A stretch of 64,000 nucleotides of DNA from Tetrahymena thermophila SB210 (taxonomy: Eukaryota; Ciliophora; Oligohymenophorea; Hymenostomatida; Tetrahymenidae). Position numbers and translations under genes: made by a program. Under the pieces are notes generated by a model that ran no database searches, had not been told where the DNA came from, and saw only the letters and a list, made by a program, of their open reading frames with translations. The DNA lies in assembly GCF_000189635.1 (NCBI RefSeq), contig NW_002476335.1, forward strand, positions 558,001 to 622,000, written 5' to 3'. Shown here in pieces: positions 36,924-55,492 of the stretch (position 1 is its first letter; every line of letters starts with the position of its first letter).

Positions 36924-38049
36924 AATCTTATAAAAATAATTTAGTTTTATGAATAATTTAAAAATTGAGGTAGTTAGTTATCTTAAAAATACAAAATTTT
37001 AGTTTTATTTTAATTCTAGAAAATAAAAGAATCCATCATGATTGAAACTATGATAATTAATATTTGATTATTTATCTTACAATTAAAAATATAGTAAATT
37101 AATTTTTAGTTTTATATTTTTTAAATTATTAATAATTTTTAATAAAATGATTAAATATTAAAAAGTTTAGAAAAATAAAACTAATCTAACTTATATTTAT
37201 TGAATATTATTGCAAAAATATTAATTTTAAAAAAAACTACAATTTATTAAATTTAGATTAAATATTTTGATAATTCAATTTTTTAATTTCAAATTTTTAC
37301 ACTTCAAAAATGTATTAGTCAAAAACTTTTATCAATTTTTTTCATTTATCATTAACTAAGTCTTGAAGGTTTGAATAATTAATATAAAATAAATTAATTC
37401 TTGGTTGTATTATCAAAAGTTTATTTAGAAGAAAAATTAATTTATTATTTCTTATTAAGAAAGACAAACAGAATATATCTTTTTTTTCATTAAAATTTAT
37501 AAATATTACACTTTAAGTTGCAGAAATATTGTCAGTATTTTTAGTAACAAATGAATTTTTGGTAGCTTAGTTTTGAATTCTGATAAGCTAAATAAATATA
37601 TTAAATCAATAAATATTTAAGCTTATTTAATTTAAAAAATTTTAAATAAATTTAAAACTGTTTGGCTAGCTAAAATTTCATTTATAACTGTTACTATTTC
37701 TTGTTTAGATGAGTAATAAGTATTAAATTTTATAAAGATAATACTATTGAATACTAAGTTAGTAATGATTAATCTGTTTTTTTTTTGACGATTTTAATAA
37801 AGATTGGATTAGCTCAATAAAAACATAATTAAAATATAAAATTCAATTTAAAAATAAATCAAGTGATAGATATATTGATAGATAGCAACTATTTAACAAA
37901 TAAATAATAGCTTAAAAATATAAATTGAAAACTCAGCTACTTTTTCATTTTTAGTATAAAACTTTAGTAATAATTATAAACTAATTAGAAAATAGTGTTT
38001 TGGCTTAAGGGTATATTCCCATATAAAAATAAATAATATTTTATAAAAT
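36924..38049. other. Intergenic, no gene seen
   Basis: About 1.1 kb of AT-rich DNA lies between two plus-strand genes. No protein-like frame was found. A short atagatatattgatagatag patch lies near 37867. Confidence 0.4.
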
Positions 38050-39773
38050 ATGGGTGGAGCATGCACAAAATAGAAACCAGGAGAAGTTAGTCACCCAGTT
38101 AAGACATAAGAAGTTAGGATTGGTTAATAAGGGACATAAAATAAAAATGCAGCAGGATAAAGTGATGACTTAATAAGTATTGTTTCTCTTAAATCCAGAT
38201 TGTCTATGAAGAGATAAGTAAATATTGGGCATTATTTAGTATAGGGAGTTAATAAGATTGAAAAAGATAGTAAAAAATTGATAAATTTATGGGAAAAGGC
38301 TTTACGTTAGTATGAAAAACAAAGCAGAAAAGAAATAAGGAAAGAAAAGATTTTCAATAAAAACACAGAAAATATTTTGTTTTCATTTAAAAAAAATAAA
38401 TTTAATGAATTTTAATCGCTTATCGAATAAGGAATACCTTTGAATTTAAGATGGAATGTTTGGAAAGTTTAGTTATTTAATAAAGATATTTATGATGAAC
38501 ACCTTTACGAAAAATTGCTGCAATAGCCTATTGATGAACACTATGAGCATGCTATAATGAAGGACTTACCTAGAACATTTCCTAGTCATCCTTATTTCTA
38601 ATCAAAAGAACCAGGAGGAGGCGGTTATTTGAAAATTAGTTAGTTAAATTAGGGATAAAAGTAGCTTTATAACGTTTTAAAAGCCCTTAGTATTCATATG
38701 CCAAACGTAGGTTATACGTAAGGTATGAATTTCGTGGTAGCTTTTCTACTTATGATGAGTGCTGGTAATGAAAATGAATCATTTTGGATATTTTTGTTGC
38801 TAGCAAGAGATCCTAATTTTTTATTCATGGGTCTTTTTGAGGAGACTCTTCCTCTCATGCATATTTTAATTTGCATTTTTGAAAAGAAATTCAAAATAGT
38901 CCTTCCCGAACTATATGAATATTTTTAAAACATTATGTTAGATAGCATGCTTTGGGTATGGAAATGGTTTATAACAGTATATCTATATTCTTTTCCAATT
39001 GAAATTGTTGCAAAATTATGGGATTATATAATTATAAATGGAGGTCTCTCAACGATTTCCCTTGGATTAGCTCTTGCTGAGTATTTTTAAAAAGAATTTC
39101 TTGTTAGAGATATGGAAGATATTTAGACTCTGCTAAGGGATATGAAAGATACTGAGATATTGTTGGATAAAAACTCTAAATATTATCTTGATTTTACCAA
39201 GCTTTAAAAATCAGCAAAAAAGTATACAATCACTACTGAGTTTGCTAGTAAATGTGTTTCGGAGTTTGTGAAGGAGAAAAAAAATGATAATATGTACTCA
39301 AAGTTTTATATAATGAGAAGTAAATAAGAAACTCAGGCCATCGAATGGATTAACAAATCCATACAAGAAAGAGTTAAATTAAACGCTGCTGAAACAGTTA
39401 TGCATTTAGGTTCTCGCATTAAAACAAATATATAGGGGTAAGATAAAAAATTAGAAGAATCAGAAGCAAATATAGTATATTTACAGTAAAATCAAAATAT
39501 TCATCCTATCTCTAAATAGTTATATTCTGATACAATAGCAGTAAACAGCACACATTAACAACAAAATATACATTAATCTGATTAAAAACTTATATAAATA
39601 CAAGAATAAAATATATAATAAAATTAAATTGATAACCATAAGCAAATTTCTCAAGAAAACGAGCTTTCTCAAGTTAACCAAGAAAAAGGAAATTATGAAT
39701 CTGAGACAGAACTATAAGAAGAAATGGTTAAAAATAATATAGCAAATCCTCATAAAAAGTAGCAATTACAATT

Positions 39774-39804
<31 letters not shown>

Positions 39805-40236
39805 CAGCAGCAGCAGCAAGAAGAAGATATGGATAACTCATCTAGATAGTTTATCAATCAAGATTAAAATGTACAATTTAATAATCATAATCCTCAATAT
39901 ATTTAAGAAAATTAATAAAACACCAAATAATTCTCTTTTAACTAAAATAAAAATAAAGATTTTGTAGGGTAAAATAACTCAAAATTGAATAAAATAGAAA
40001 ACTGGAGATAATCTTCTTTAAAGAATGAACATGATATTATTAGATTTACATCCCTATCAGAAATGCAAGATGATATCCCTGATCATCTTACGAATGTAGA
40101 TCCTGAAAACTCTAATTAAAATTATTAAAAAAACTATATTTTTCAAAATTCATTATCTCAAAAGGTTAAAGAAAGTGCTAAAAAATAAATAATTGATACT
40201 TAATACTAAGTTTAATAGCCTAAAGAGTTTTAATGA
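38050..40236 (+). CDS. TBC-domain Rab GTPase-activating protein, predicted N-myristoylated
   Basis: A single exon from the ATG at 38050 to TGA 40234-40236 encodes 728 residues. The protein should stimulate GTP hydrolysis on a Rab. Both catalytic fingers are present: IMKDLPRTFPSHP (Arg finger, the IxxDxxRT motif) and VGYTQGMNFVVAFLLM (Gln finger, YxQG). The rest of the TBC fold follows (FWIFLLLARDPNFLFMGLFE, SMLWVWKWFITVYLYSFPIE, KLWDYIIINGGLSTISLGLA). The N-terminus MGGACTKQKP has Gly2 and Cys5, a good myristoyl/palmitoyl pattern that would tether it to membrane. After the domain, residues from about 450 on are Gln/Asn-rich and disordered, with a polyQ run (39775-39819). The single long exon and the dual-finger motif make the call secure. 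The Rab partner is unknown. Confidence 0.92.
39775..39819 (+). repeat. PolyQ-coding trinucleotide repeat (TAG)10(CAG)4CAA
   Basis: Inside the TBC gene, ten TAG codons are followed by four CAG and one CAA, all read as Gln under the ciliate code, giving a 15-residue Gln tract. It is a pure triplet microsatellite built largely from a reassigned stop codon. Confidence 0.95.
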
Positions 40237-41327
40237 ATTTTTGTTTTCCTTAAAAAAAAAATATTTTAATACTAATATTTATTCTATTTATTTATTATCT
40301 ACTTTTATTAAGAACATCTTTACCAAAAAAAAATATATACATATAATTTATTTAGTTTACTACACTTTCAACCAAGAATTAATTAATAACTAACTGGTTT
40401 GTATTTTCTTTTATTTTTTGTCCTTGTCTAAATTTTGTAAAAAATTTGCCTTATTCAAATTCTAAAAAAAACTAAAAAATCTGCATTAATATAAATTACC
40501 TTAATATTAGAGTAATTAAGATAATATATTTTAGTAAGGAAGTTTAATTCATATTTTTCAAAAAATTTATGATATTTAAAATACTAAGATGTACTTATAT
40601 TATTATTTAATTCTTCATAATATAATTTTTTTTGAAATAATTCTTTGATAATTCATTCAATAATTTAGTTTTTTTTAATTTAATTGTTAATAATAGCTTT
40701 CCAAAATATTTATTAAAAAAACTATAGAATTTAAAAAAAATGTATTTCAGATCAAACTTTTATTATATATTCATAAAGTTAATTTTAATTTTTTATTAAA
40801 AAAGTTATAAATTTTTATTATTTCAAATAAAAAAATAACTCAAAATTATTTTTCATAAAACAGAATAAATAAAAATGTTTATTTAATCATTTATCAAAGA
40901 TAAATTTTAATTAAAAAATCAAACGTTTAATTCTTAATTTAAAAGGAAATTAAGTGTAAAATTATCTCAAACTTGAATAAAAATTTTCTCAAATTATTTA
41001 GTCTACTAAAGTGCTTCTAAAATTAAAATAATATTAATTTTTTTAAATAGAGTAATTTTTTAAGAAATTTAATTATTTAATAATTTATCATACTTGGTTA
41101 AAATTAAGATTTTTAATAGATTTCAACAAAATTATTAAATTTTCGTACTATTAAGAAATTACATTATTGAGAAGTTAAAAATGTATTTTCTTTTTTTTTT
41201 ACAACCTTCTTTTAAAGAGTAAACTAATTTAGTTTATTTATTAAAACTCTGATATAAGATTAAACTATAATTTAATAAAAAAGATTTTTTATTAAGATTT
41301 AGTGCTAATTAATTTCAAGCAAAATAA
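40237..41327. other. Intergenic, no gene seen
   Basis: About 1.1 kb of AT-rich sequence with long homopolymer T/A runs lies between the TBC gene and the carboxypeptidase gene. It should contain the latter's promoter. Short open frames here have the composition of AT-rich noise. Confidence 0.4.
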
Positions 41328-42104
41328 ATGATGTAAAAATAATTGGTATTTTTCGTTTTATTAGCTTTTCTTATTTAGATAAGTTTCGCATTTACCTAAA
41401 ATAACTCAACTTAGGAACCTATTAAAAAGGATTGGGTTTTAGGTATGTATGAGCCTTAAGATTTCTCTGCATTCAAGAATGTACCCTAGAATTTAACATA
41501 CTAAGAACCAGGAAAGTTATATATGCTTCATTAAGATGCATTACATGCTTTCGAGAGGATGCATATAGAAGCTAAGAAAGATAATATAACCCTGATATTA
41601 ATAAGTGCTTTAAGAAATTTTTCATACCAAAAACGAATTTGGTAAACCAAATTTTAGCAGTTAAAAAACGGAGATCCTCTTAAAACAGATGAATAAATTG
41701 CTCTAGAAATTATGAAATATTCTGCTATGCCTACAACCAGTAGACATCATTGGGGTACTGATATGGATATAAATAGTGTGGAACCTGAGTATTTCGAATC
41801 AGGATAAGGTTTAATAGAGTATAACTGGCTAAAAAAAAATGCTAAAAGATTTGGATTTTGTTAACCTTATAGTCCTAAAAATGATGGATCTAGAGATAGA
41901 GGTTATAATCTTGAATAATGGCACTGGAGTTACATGCCTATTTCTTAGTAATTACTCTAATACTATAAAGATAATATAAGTTATGATGATATTCAAGGTT
42001 TCTCTGGTTCATAAGATGCTTCCAAGATTCGTTCCATCCAAGACTACGTATTATCTATTAATAAAGAGTGCTTAAACTGGAAATAAAGTCATGAATCTTA
42101 TTGA
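41328..42104 (+). CDS. Secreted VanY-type D-alanyl-D-alanine carboxypeptidase (peptidase M15B)
   Basis: A single exon, ATG 41328 to TGA 42102-42104, encodes 258 residues. The N-terminus MMQKQLVFFVLLAFLIQISF is a signal peptide, so the enzyme enters the secretory pathway. The M15B zinc-peptidase signature is complete: SALRNFSYQKRIW (substrate-binding Arg96), SRHHWGTDMDIN (zinc ligands His140 and Asp147), and EQWHWSYMP (catalytic Glu196 and zinc ligand His199). This family trims D-Ala from bacterial peptidoglycan stem peptides and is overwhelmingly bacterial. In a bacterivorous ciliate the likely role is digestion of bacterial walls in food vacuoles. The gene uses TAA/TAG for Gln throughout, so it is fully adapted to the host code. 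It lacks introns, which fits a gene of bacterial descent. Bacterial origin is inferred, not shown. Confidence 0.9.
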
Positions 42105-42778
42105 ATAGAAAGAAGTCTCTGTTTATAATAAATTTATAATTTCATTTAAAAAAATAAAATATAATGAATTAATCTAATATATATTATTTTTTTGTGAGTA
42201 ATTCATTTACAAAATTTTTTTTTACAATTTTAATAAATTATTTTAGAGTTTAAAGATGTTTTTTTTTTGCATTTTTTTCCATTTATAAAATTTATAAAAG
42301 TAATATCACATAGATTTAAAAGTTTTTGTTTTATAATATAATTTAATAATTTAAAAACTAGCTTATTTGATTATTATTTTAAATATTCGATATAAAGATA
42401 AAAAATAAGCTTGTTGAAATAATGAATTTTAAATTTGTTAAATTTATTTTATAACTTTTTGGTTTTTGAATAGAAATTCTAATAAAAAAAATTGATATAA
42501 ATATAAGCAATTAATAAATATATAAGGTTATAGTGATATTTTGCGATTATGTATGTGGTTATTTTAGAAGTAATTTAATTTTTAAATTGATTATTTTCAT
42601 ATGGAAAAGTAATAAATACTTTGTGTGTTATCTTTATTAATTTAAAAGTGGTTAATAGCAAATTAAATAATCTGAATTATTTTTAAGCTCAGATAAACCA
42701 AATACAGCTTAAAGAATCACATATTTTTTTACTTAAAGCAAGTGTAGATCCATTAAAAAAGCTAGAATTTAAAAAATC
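42105..42778. other. Intergenic, no gene seen
   Basis: This 674-nt AT-rich stretch lies between two plus-strand genes and should carry the 3' UTR of the carboxypeptidase and the promoter of the RING gene. No named motif. Confidence 0.4.
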
Positions 42779-45700
42779 ATGAAAGAAATTAAATCCGTTT
42801 TTTTGATGCTAGTTTTTTTCCATTTTATTTTAACTGCTAGTGAAATTAGATAATTACAAAGCTAAGATGTTAATGAGATTGATGAATAAACACCTATTTC
42901 ATTTTAGTAAATTGATTAATAGAGTTCGTTCGTTTATAAAGTGAAATCACAAAAATATATAATGGTTAGTCTCATTCTTAAATCATAAGTTATTTAGAAC
43001 AGTAGTTATAAGGTTGAGATGTGTTCTACTAAAAATAATTCTGTATTAGTTAAAAGCAATGATTCTAACTATCTATTAAGTGTATCAGCAGACTAGTGTG
43101 ATACGTAAAGTTACTAATAAAATAGCTTAAATCACTATTTATTTTATTAGCCTTAATAAATTAGTGTTGGAGATCAAATATATATCAGTGTTATTATGAG
43201 TAGAGCACTCAATAGTTTAGTTTATACTTTATAATTAGAAACCAGTGATTAATAAATGTGCCCTTAATAGTGTTCTAACTAAGGAAGTTGCTTAACTTCG
43301 TGTTAATGTTAATGCAATCCTGGATACTTCAAAAATGATTGTAGTGTTTAAGCTCCATAACTAAAATTGAATAATGTATGGAAAGGATATATTCAATTTC
43401 AATAAACTTAATATTTGAGCATTAATTTTAATGATGCTTCTTTCAAGCAAGAGTAACTTTCTATGGTTTAAATTAATTTTTAAAAGGAAAGCAATTCTAA
43501 AGTAAGACTTTTAGATACTTCTCCTAGCAGTAGTAATGGGCCGGAATATTTAATAATCTCATATATATTTGTAAATAAGTAAGGTAACTAAATCCCTTCT
43601 TTGACGAATTCAGACTCCACTTAATATATGATAACAAATGAATATAGTTTGAATTTTGTATCATAGCAAATATAAAGTTTGGCTGATAAAAATCATTTGG
43701 TTATTTCTATTTATTCAAACTATACTTCAACTAGTTATATTTCAGTTGAAGTAGTTAATTAGTAGAATCAAGAAGATGATTCATTAAAAACTAAAATCTT
43801 TATTTTTTTCTTTTCTGGTTTTGGAGTTATAGTACTTCTATGGCTTATGCTTTTAGTTTACAGAGCTTACAAAAGAAGGCAGTTAGAAAGAAGTAGATTT
43901 TAGCAAGTATAAAAAGATATATTATTATTCATCATTTTATAAAAAAACTTATTTTATATATGAAAAAAAAGGCTTTAGAGTCAATTGTGAATAGGCGCAC
44001 TAATAGGGTATCTCCAAGCAAACTTACTTTGAGCAATGATATGGTTGAAAAGTATATGCCTATTAGAATTTATAAAGATATTTTAGAAAGATTGAAACAT
44101 CCTTACAAAAATTTAGCATGTGAATTATTGCTGGCATAATAGTTTTAGAAATAAATTCAATAAGAATAAATGGAAAGTTAAAAATTTGGAAAAGAAATGT
44201 CATTGAAAACGATTTAATAAAATTAACACCAATAAATTGATTAAGAAAGAAATGATATTTCTACATTATAAAATAAAAGAACTAATAATGATGTTTCAAT
44301 ACTAAATGAGAACTAGTAAGACTAAACAAATGCTTTCATAAATTAACAAAATTTTGAAAATGCTTATTAAGATTAAAACGAAATAAATTTATTTAGAAAT
44401 AATTCAAACAATTTTGAAAATTCAGGTAAATATTTTTTTTTATTTTTAGTAAATATTTTATCTAATAATTTAAAAGTGTAATTCAACTAAGCAAATGTAG
44501 AGAGCTTTCAAGATGAAGATGAAATCTAATGTGAAAATTAAGAAGATGGTGGTTTGAGTAAAGACATAGAATGTTAGCAGAATTAAGAAAATTAAGTGCA
44601 ATAATAATAGAATCCAATATAAGAAGAGTAATGCTCTGTTTGCTTAATAGAGTTTTAAGAGAGTGATTAAATTAGAATTACTATATGTGATCATATTTTT
44701 CATAGTGAGTGCTTATTGTAGTGGCTGAAAAGTTAAGAAAATTGTCCAAACTGTAGAAAAGACCTGCAAAGGAGAAAATTAAAATATTGGTATTCTATTC
44801 AAGTAAGAAAATAGCTCAGAATTATGATGAATGATAGAAGTGCTTATTCTATAAATTTGTTTTTAGGTTAACCTAAATCAAAATCTACTACTTTTGGAGA
44901 GTAAGTTGCTGAATCAAATCAATAGTAATAGTTTTATAGAAAGACTCCTATGTTTCCTTTTAACAAAGTAAAATAATTAAAAAGATTTAATAGCTTGCAA
45001 GGAGAGTTCTATCATAACTCATAGACTTAAGGAAATATATTAAATAATGGTTAAAAAACTGAAACAGATAACATTTAATAAACTAATTAGCTGGGTTAAA
45101 ACAATTCAAAAAGTATTTAAAGACCTACTCAAGTCGAGTATTAAGAAGTTTCTTTTAATGGAGCAATTGTTAGAATCCCAAAACCTAAAATAGAAACAAA
45201 TACTCAAAAAGTGATAGAAGTTGAAAATGAAGAGGAAGAAGAAAAAAAAGAATAGCTTGAGGAATAAAATTAAGATATTTGTATTTAATAAATTTAGAAC
45301 GAGTAAATTATTGAGTAAAACTCGAAAATTAAAAATGACAGTTTGAGTATTTAATAAGAAAATAAGAGTGATTTGAATTAAAATGGAAGCAATAAGCATA
45401 TTGATTTGAAATAAAATGATAATTAAAATATGTTCGAATGTATTTCATTAAATAATTCTATACAGATTGAAGATTGCTAGTAAGAAAACTCATAATGTTT
45501 TAGAAAAAGAAAGCACTTAAGAGAGAGTTGGTTTAAAAAATCTGAATAAAGCAAATAAATTCTAAATATTGAAGAAGATAATTCTAGCATGAAGACTATT
45601 GAAAAAGATAACTTCAATTAGAAAATAGAAGAACAGCAAATAGCAGGAGATTATAAAAGTATTAGAAAAGATTCCCTTAATTAGGAAAATATAAAATAAA

Positions 45701-46464
45701 ATATAAGTGACGATGAAAGCATAATAAATCTGAATATAAATCAAACTAACAATTAAATTAAAAACCATATAGAAATTAAAACAAAATAAATAGATTTATA
45801 AAATCAACAATAATAAAAAAATGTAAATTTAGATTTAAGTGAAACTTCAAAAAACAAATAAAACGATATAAATCATTCTATAAAAGAAAGTAATAAAAGT
45901 ATGAATGAAAATAATTTTGGATAAAAATTGAAGCAAAGCGATGATTAATTTAATTGCGAGTTAATTGATCTTGAAAATAGACAAGAATCTCCTTGTAAAA
46001 TTGACTCAATAACTTAAAAATTAGAATTGAATGAAGATTTTGATCCCTCAATTTTCCGTTTGTAAACAGAAGATTTAACTAAATCAAATTAGATAAAATA
46101 AGTTAATAAATGTAAAGAGAAATCTCATACAGCTATCCGAAATAATAAAAAGATTATTTAATAAGACACAACTCCTTCAAAGAGAACAAAACAAACAAAA
46201 TAAACAAAATAACTTAACTTAAATAGCTTGAGCTCAAAGGATACCAATCCTAGTCCTAAATTGTTTATAACTCCTTAAAAAAACAGCTTTAATAATCATT
46301 AAATATAAAAATATCAACCCTGTTCATCTCCAATACTCTTATAAAATGCTTCAAGCATTTTAAATAACAAAATAAAAACATAAAACGAAACTTTGGTTTC
46401 ACAATAGGAACATAAAATTTTTTTAAAAAGTTAGATTAGAAATAGTTAAGAAATAAAATCTTGA
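42779..46464 (+). CDS. Membrane-anchored RING-H2 E3 ubiquitin ligase with EGF-like ectodomain
   Basis: Three exons (42779-43906, 43972-44425, 44477-46464), phases 0 and 1, give 1189 residues. A signal peptide (FLMLVFFHFILTASE) leads an ectodomain of about 300 residues. It contains one Cys-rich EGF-like module (C-x3-C-x5-C-x3-C-x-C, running CPQQCSNQGSCLTSC then CNPGYFKNDC). A transmembrane helix (IFIFFFSGFGVIVLLWLMLL) is followed by the basic YRAYKRRQLERSR. The RING-H2 finger has all eight ligands: CSVCLIEF, CDHIFHSECLLQWL, CPNCRKDL (C3H2C3). The last 500 or so residues are Asn/Gln/Glu-rich and disordered. The architecture (ectodomain, one TM, then RING) recalls Tetrahymena and plant RING-H2 membrane ligases that ubiquitinate endosomal or surface cargo. 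The substrate is unknown. Confidence 0.88.
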
Positions 46465-47300
46465 ATTATTTCTTAATTTAGTCTTCACAATTTCTTAAAT
46501 TGTTTGAATTCAAATATTTTATTTAGTTTAATTTTTATAATTAAGTTTTCAAATAAATCTGAACAGTAGTTATTAAATAAGTAAATAGCTTAATACAACT
46601 ACTTCTAATTTATTATAAGGAAAATTTATATAGAATATTATTTCTTTATTTTGAAGCATGAATGAATAATCAACTAAATTTTACTTAGATATTTCTTTCA
46701 ATTCTGGATAATTTTTCTTATTTTCTAATATTGATTTGATTTAATTAATAATTTCACTAAATTTGTCAATTCAATAATGCGTATTTGTCTTTATCACTAA
46801 CTTTTAGTATAATTTATTCTAAGTAGAAAATAATCAATTCAGTTTTTTAAGTTATAACTGGAAAGAAAAAAAAATTTATTTATCGGAATATTTTATCTTA
46901 GAATAATTAAAAATAGAAAAAGAAAATTATTAATTTGCAAAAATTAATTTTTAATGGTTTTATATGTTTTTTTTTTTTTTGAGTAAGAATGTTAAAGAAA
47001 GTTTTCTAAATTTAGTCAAAATGCAATTTAAACAATGTAAAGATAGAAAAAATAAATAGTATTAACACTTATTATTTCAAAAACTTTAACTTAACATGAA
47101 TTTAACTAAAATTTTTTTTAAATGAAGAATAAAGTCGGTGTATTTTTAGAGAGTAATTTTTGTTAAAGAAATAAAGAAATTTATTTATTTTGCATAATAA
47201 TATCCAATAATATTTTGTCTTATTAAAATAAAACTTTTAGATTAAATTTACAGCTGTTATCACAAAATTTAACAAATTTAATAGCAAATTAGCTAGCATT
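46465..47300. other. Intergenic, no gene seen
   Basis: This 836-nt AT-rich spacer between plus-strand genes includes a 14-nt T run near 46967. No coding frame is supported. Confidence 0.4.
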
Positions 47301-50684
<3,384 letters not shown>

Positions 50685-51590
50685 TTAACAAAAAAATATT
50701 TTCAAATTAATGATAAATTAATTCACTAATTAATTAACTAAATTGGCTAAAAAAATAAATTTACCTTCTAATAAATTAAATAAAATCTTATAAATTAAAT
50801 ATCTTACTAAACAAAATAAAATTATTAATAAAATACAAATAAATCTCATCAATAATTTTAATAAAATTATCAATTCAATTTTATGAGTTTTTAGTTCTTC
50901 AAAGAACAAATTTTATCGAAGTGTAATTAATTATTTATATCAAATCTATGAGTATTTATAATAAAATTTAACTAGTTATCAATTTTTGATCGATAATTAA
51001 TATAATTGATTATCTAAAATTAATAAATAAAATATTGTAATTAATTTTCTTATTTATTTTTCGAAATATTGTGAATATTTATGGTTTTTAATATTATTTC
51101 TTTAATAATTTATTTAAATTAACTTTCTATTAAAAATTTTTGATAAAATATTTAGTTTTTAAGTGTTTTTTATCTAGCTGAAATTTAAATCATAGCCTTT
51201 TAATTATTATTTAATTTGAAATGAGGATTTGAATTATATAACATTTAATAGATTAACTATTTTAACTTTTACTGAAATAATTCCAAAAATTTTAGAAATA
51301 GATAAATTTTTCTTTTAATTATATGTATTTTCTATTTAATTAAAACCTATTTAGATGAATTTCCTTAAGTTAAATTGACTGACTTATAGAAATCCTATCA
51401 AAATCTTAGCTTAAGTAGTTTAAATTTAATGATTTGATATTTAGAATTTTAACATTTTAAAAAATTGATTGACTTTGAGGGTATGCGTATATATTATAAT
51501 TTTATTTATATATCAAATTGATTGTTTTACTTTAATTACATATCAATATAAATTAATAAACATTAATTTTTAGTTATAAATTTTAGCAAA
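50685..51590. other. Intergenic between the two PI4K copies
   Basis: This 906-nt AT-rich spacer is rich in aataaa/ttaatt words. No remnant of a third copy or other gene was seen. The promoter of copy 2 is expected here. Confidence 0.4.
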
Positions 51591-54898
<3,308 letters not shown>

Positions 54899-55492
54899 AA
54901 CTTAAATTTTAAATTAAAATACATAAATAAATTATTTGTGGGTGAATTTAATATTTTTAAATATCTAAAAAACTGTAAGTAATTATGAATTTAATTTATT
55001 GAATACTTTCTTAGTAAGAAAGTGAATTAATAAAGTATGAAAATTAAATATTATTATTAACTATAAAAATTTTTTAAAAAGATAAAATCTAAAATTTTTT
55101 TAATTTAATGTTTGATTGAATACTAAAAATATAAATCAAATTTGATTTTAATTAAGAATTTTTATAGAAGTATATCAAAAAAATGATTCAAAGAAATGAA
55201 TAGTTTTTTTTAAGCCAGTTGAGATTTGTTATAGATTAAGTTGTCTTTTATCATTTAAATTAATTTTATAAATGAATGAAAGTGTGATAAATACTTTTTT
55301 TTTGAATAAAATATTGCATAAGTAAATTATTAGTTGTTTATTAACTATTTAAGTATTTGTTATTATTTTTCATATTTCAAAAAGCATATTTTTGTAATTT
55401 AATAGTTAATAATTTTACTTATAATAACAAAATTGATTGTGTACTACTAAAATAGATTTTTTAAAGATTTATATCTTTTTCTAATTTGAAAA
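54899..55492. other. Intergenic, no gene seen
   Basis: This 594-nt AT-rich spacer was searched for Cys-rich exons that could extend the next gene upstream. None was found. Confidence 0.4.
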
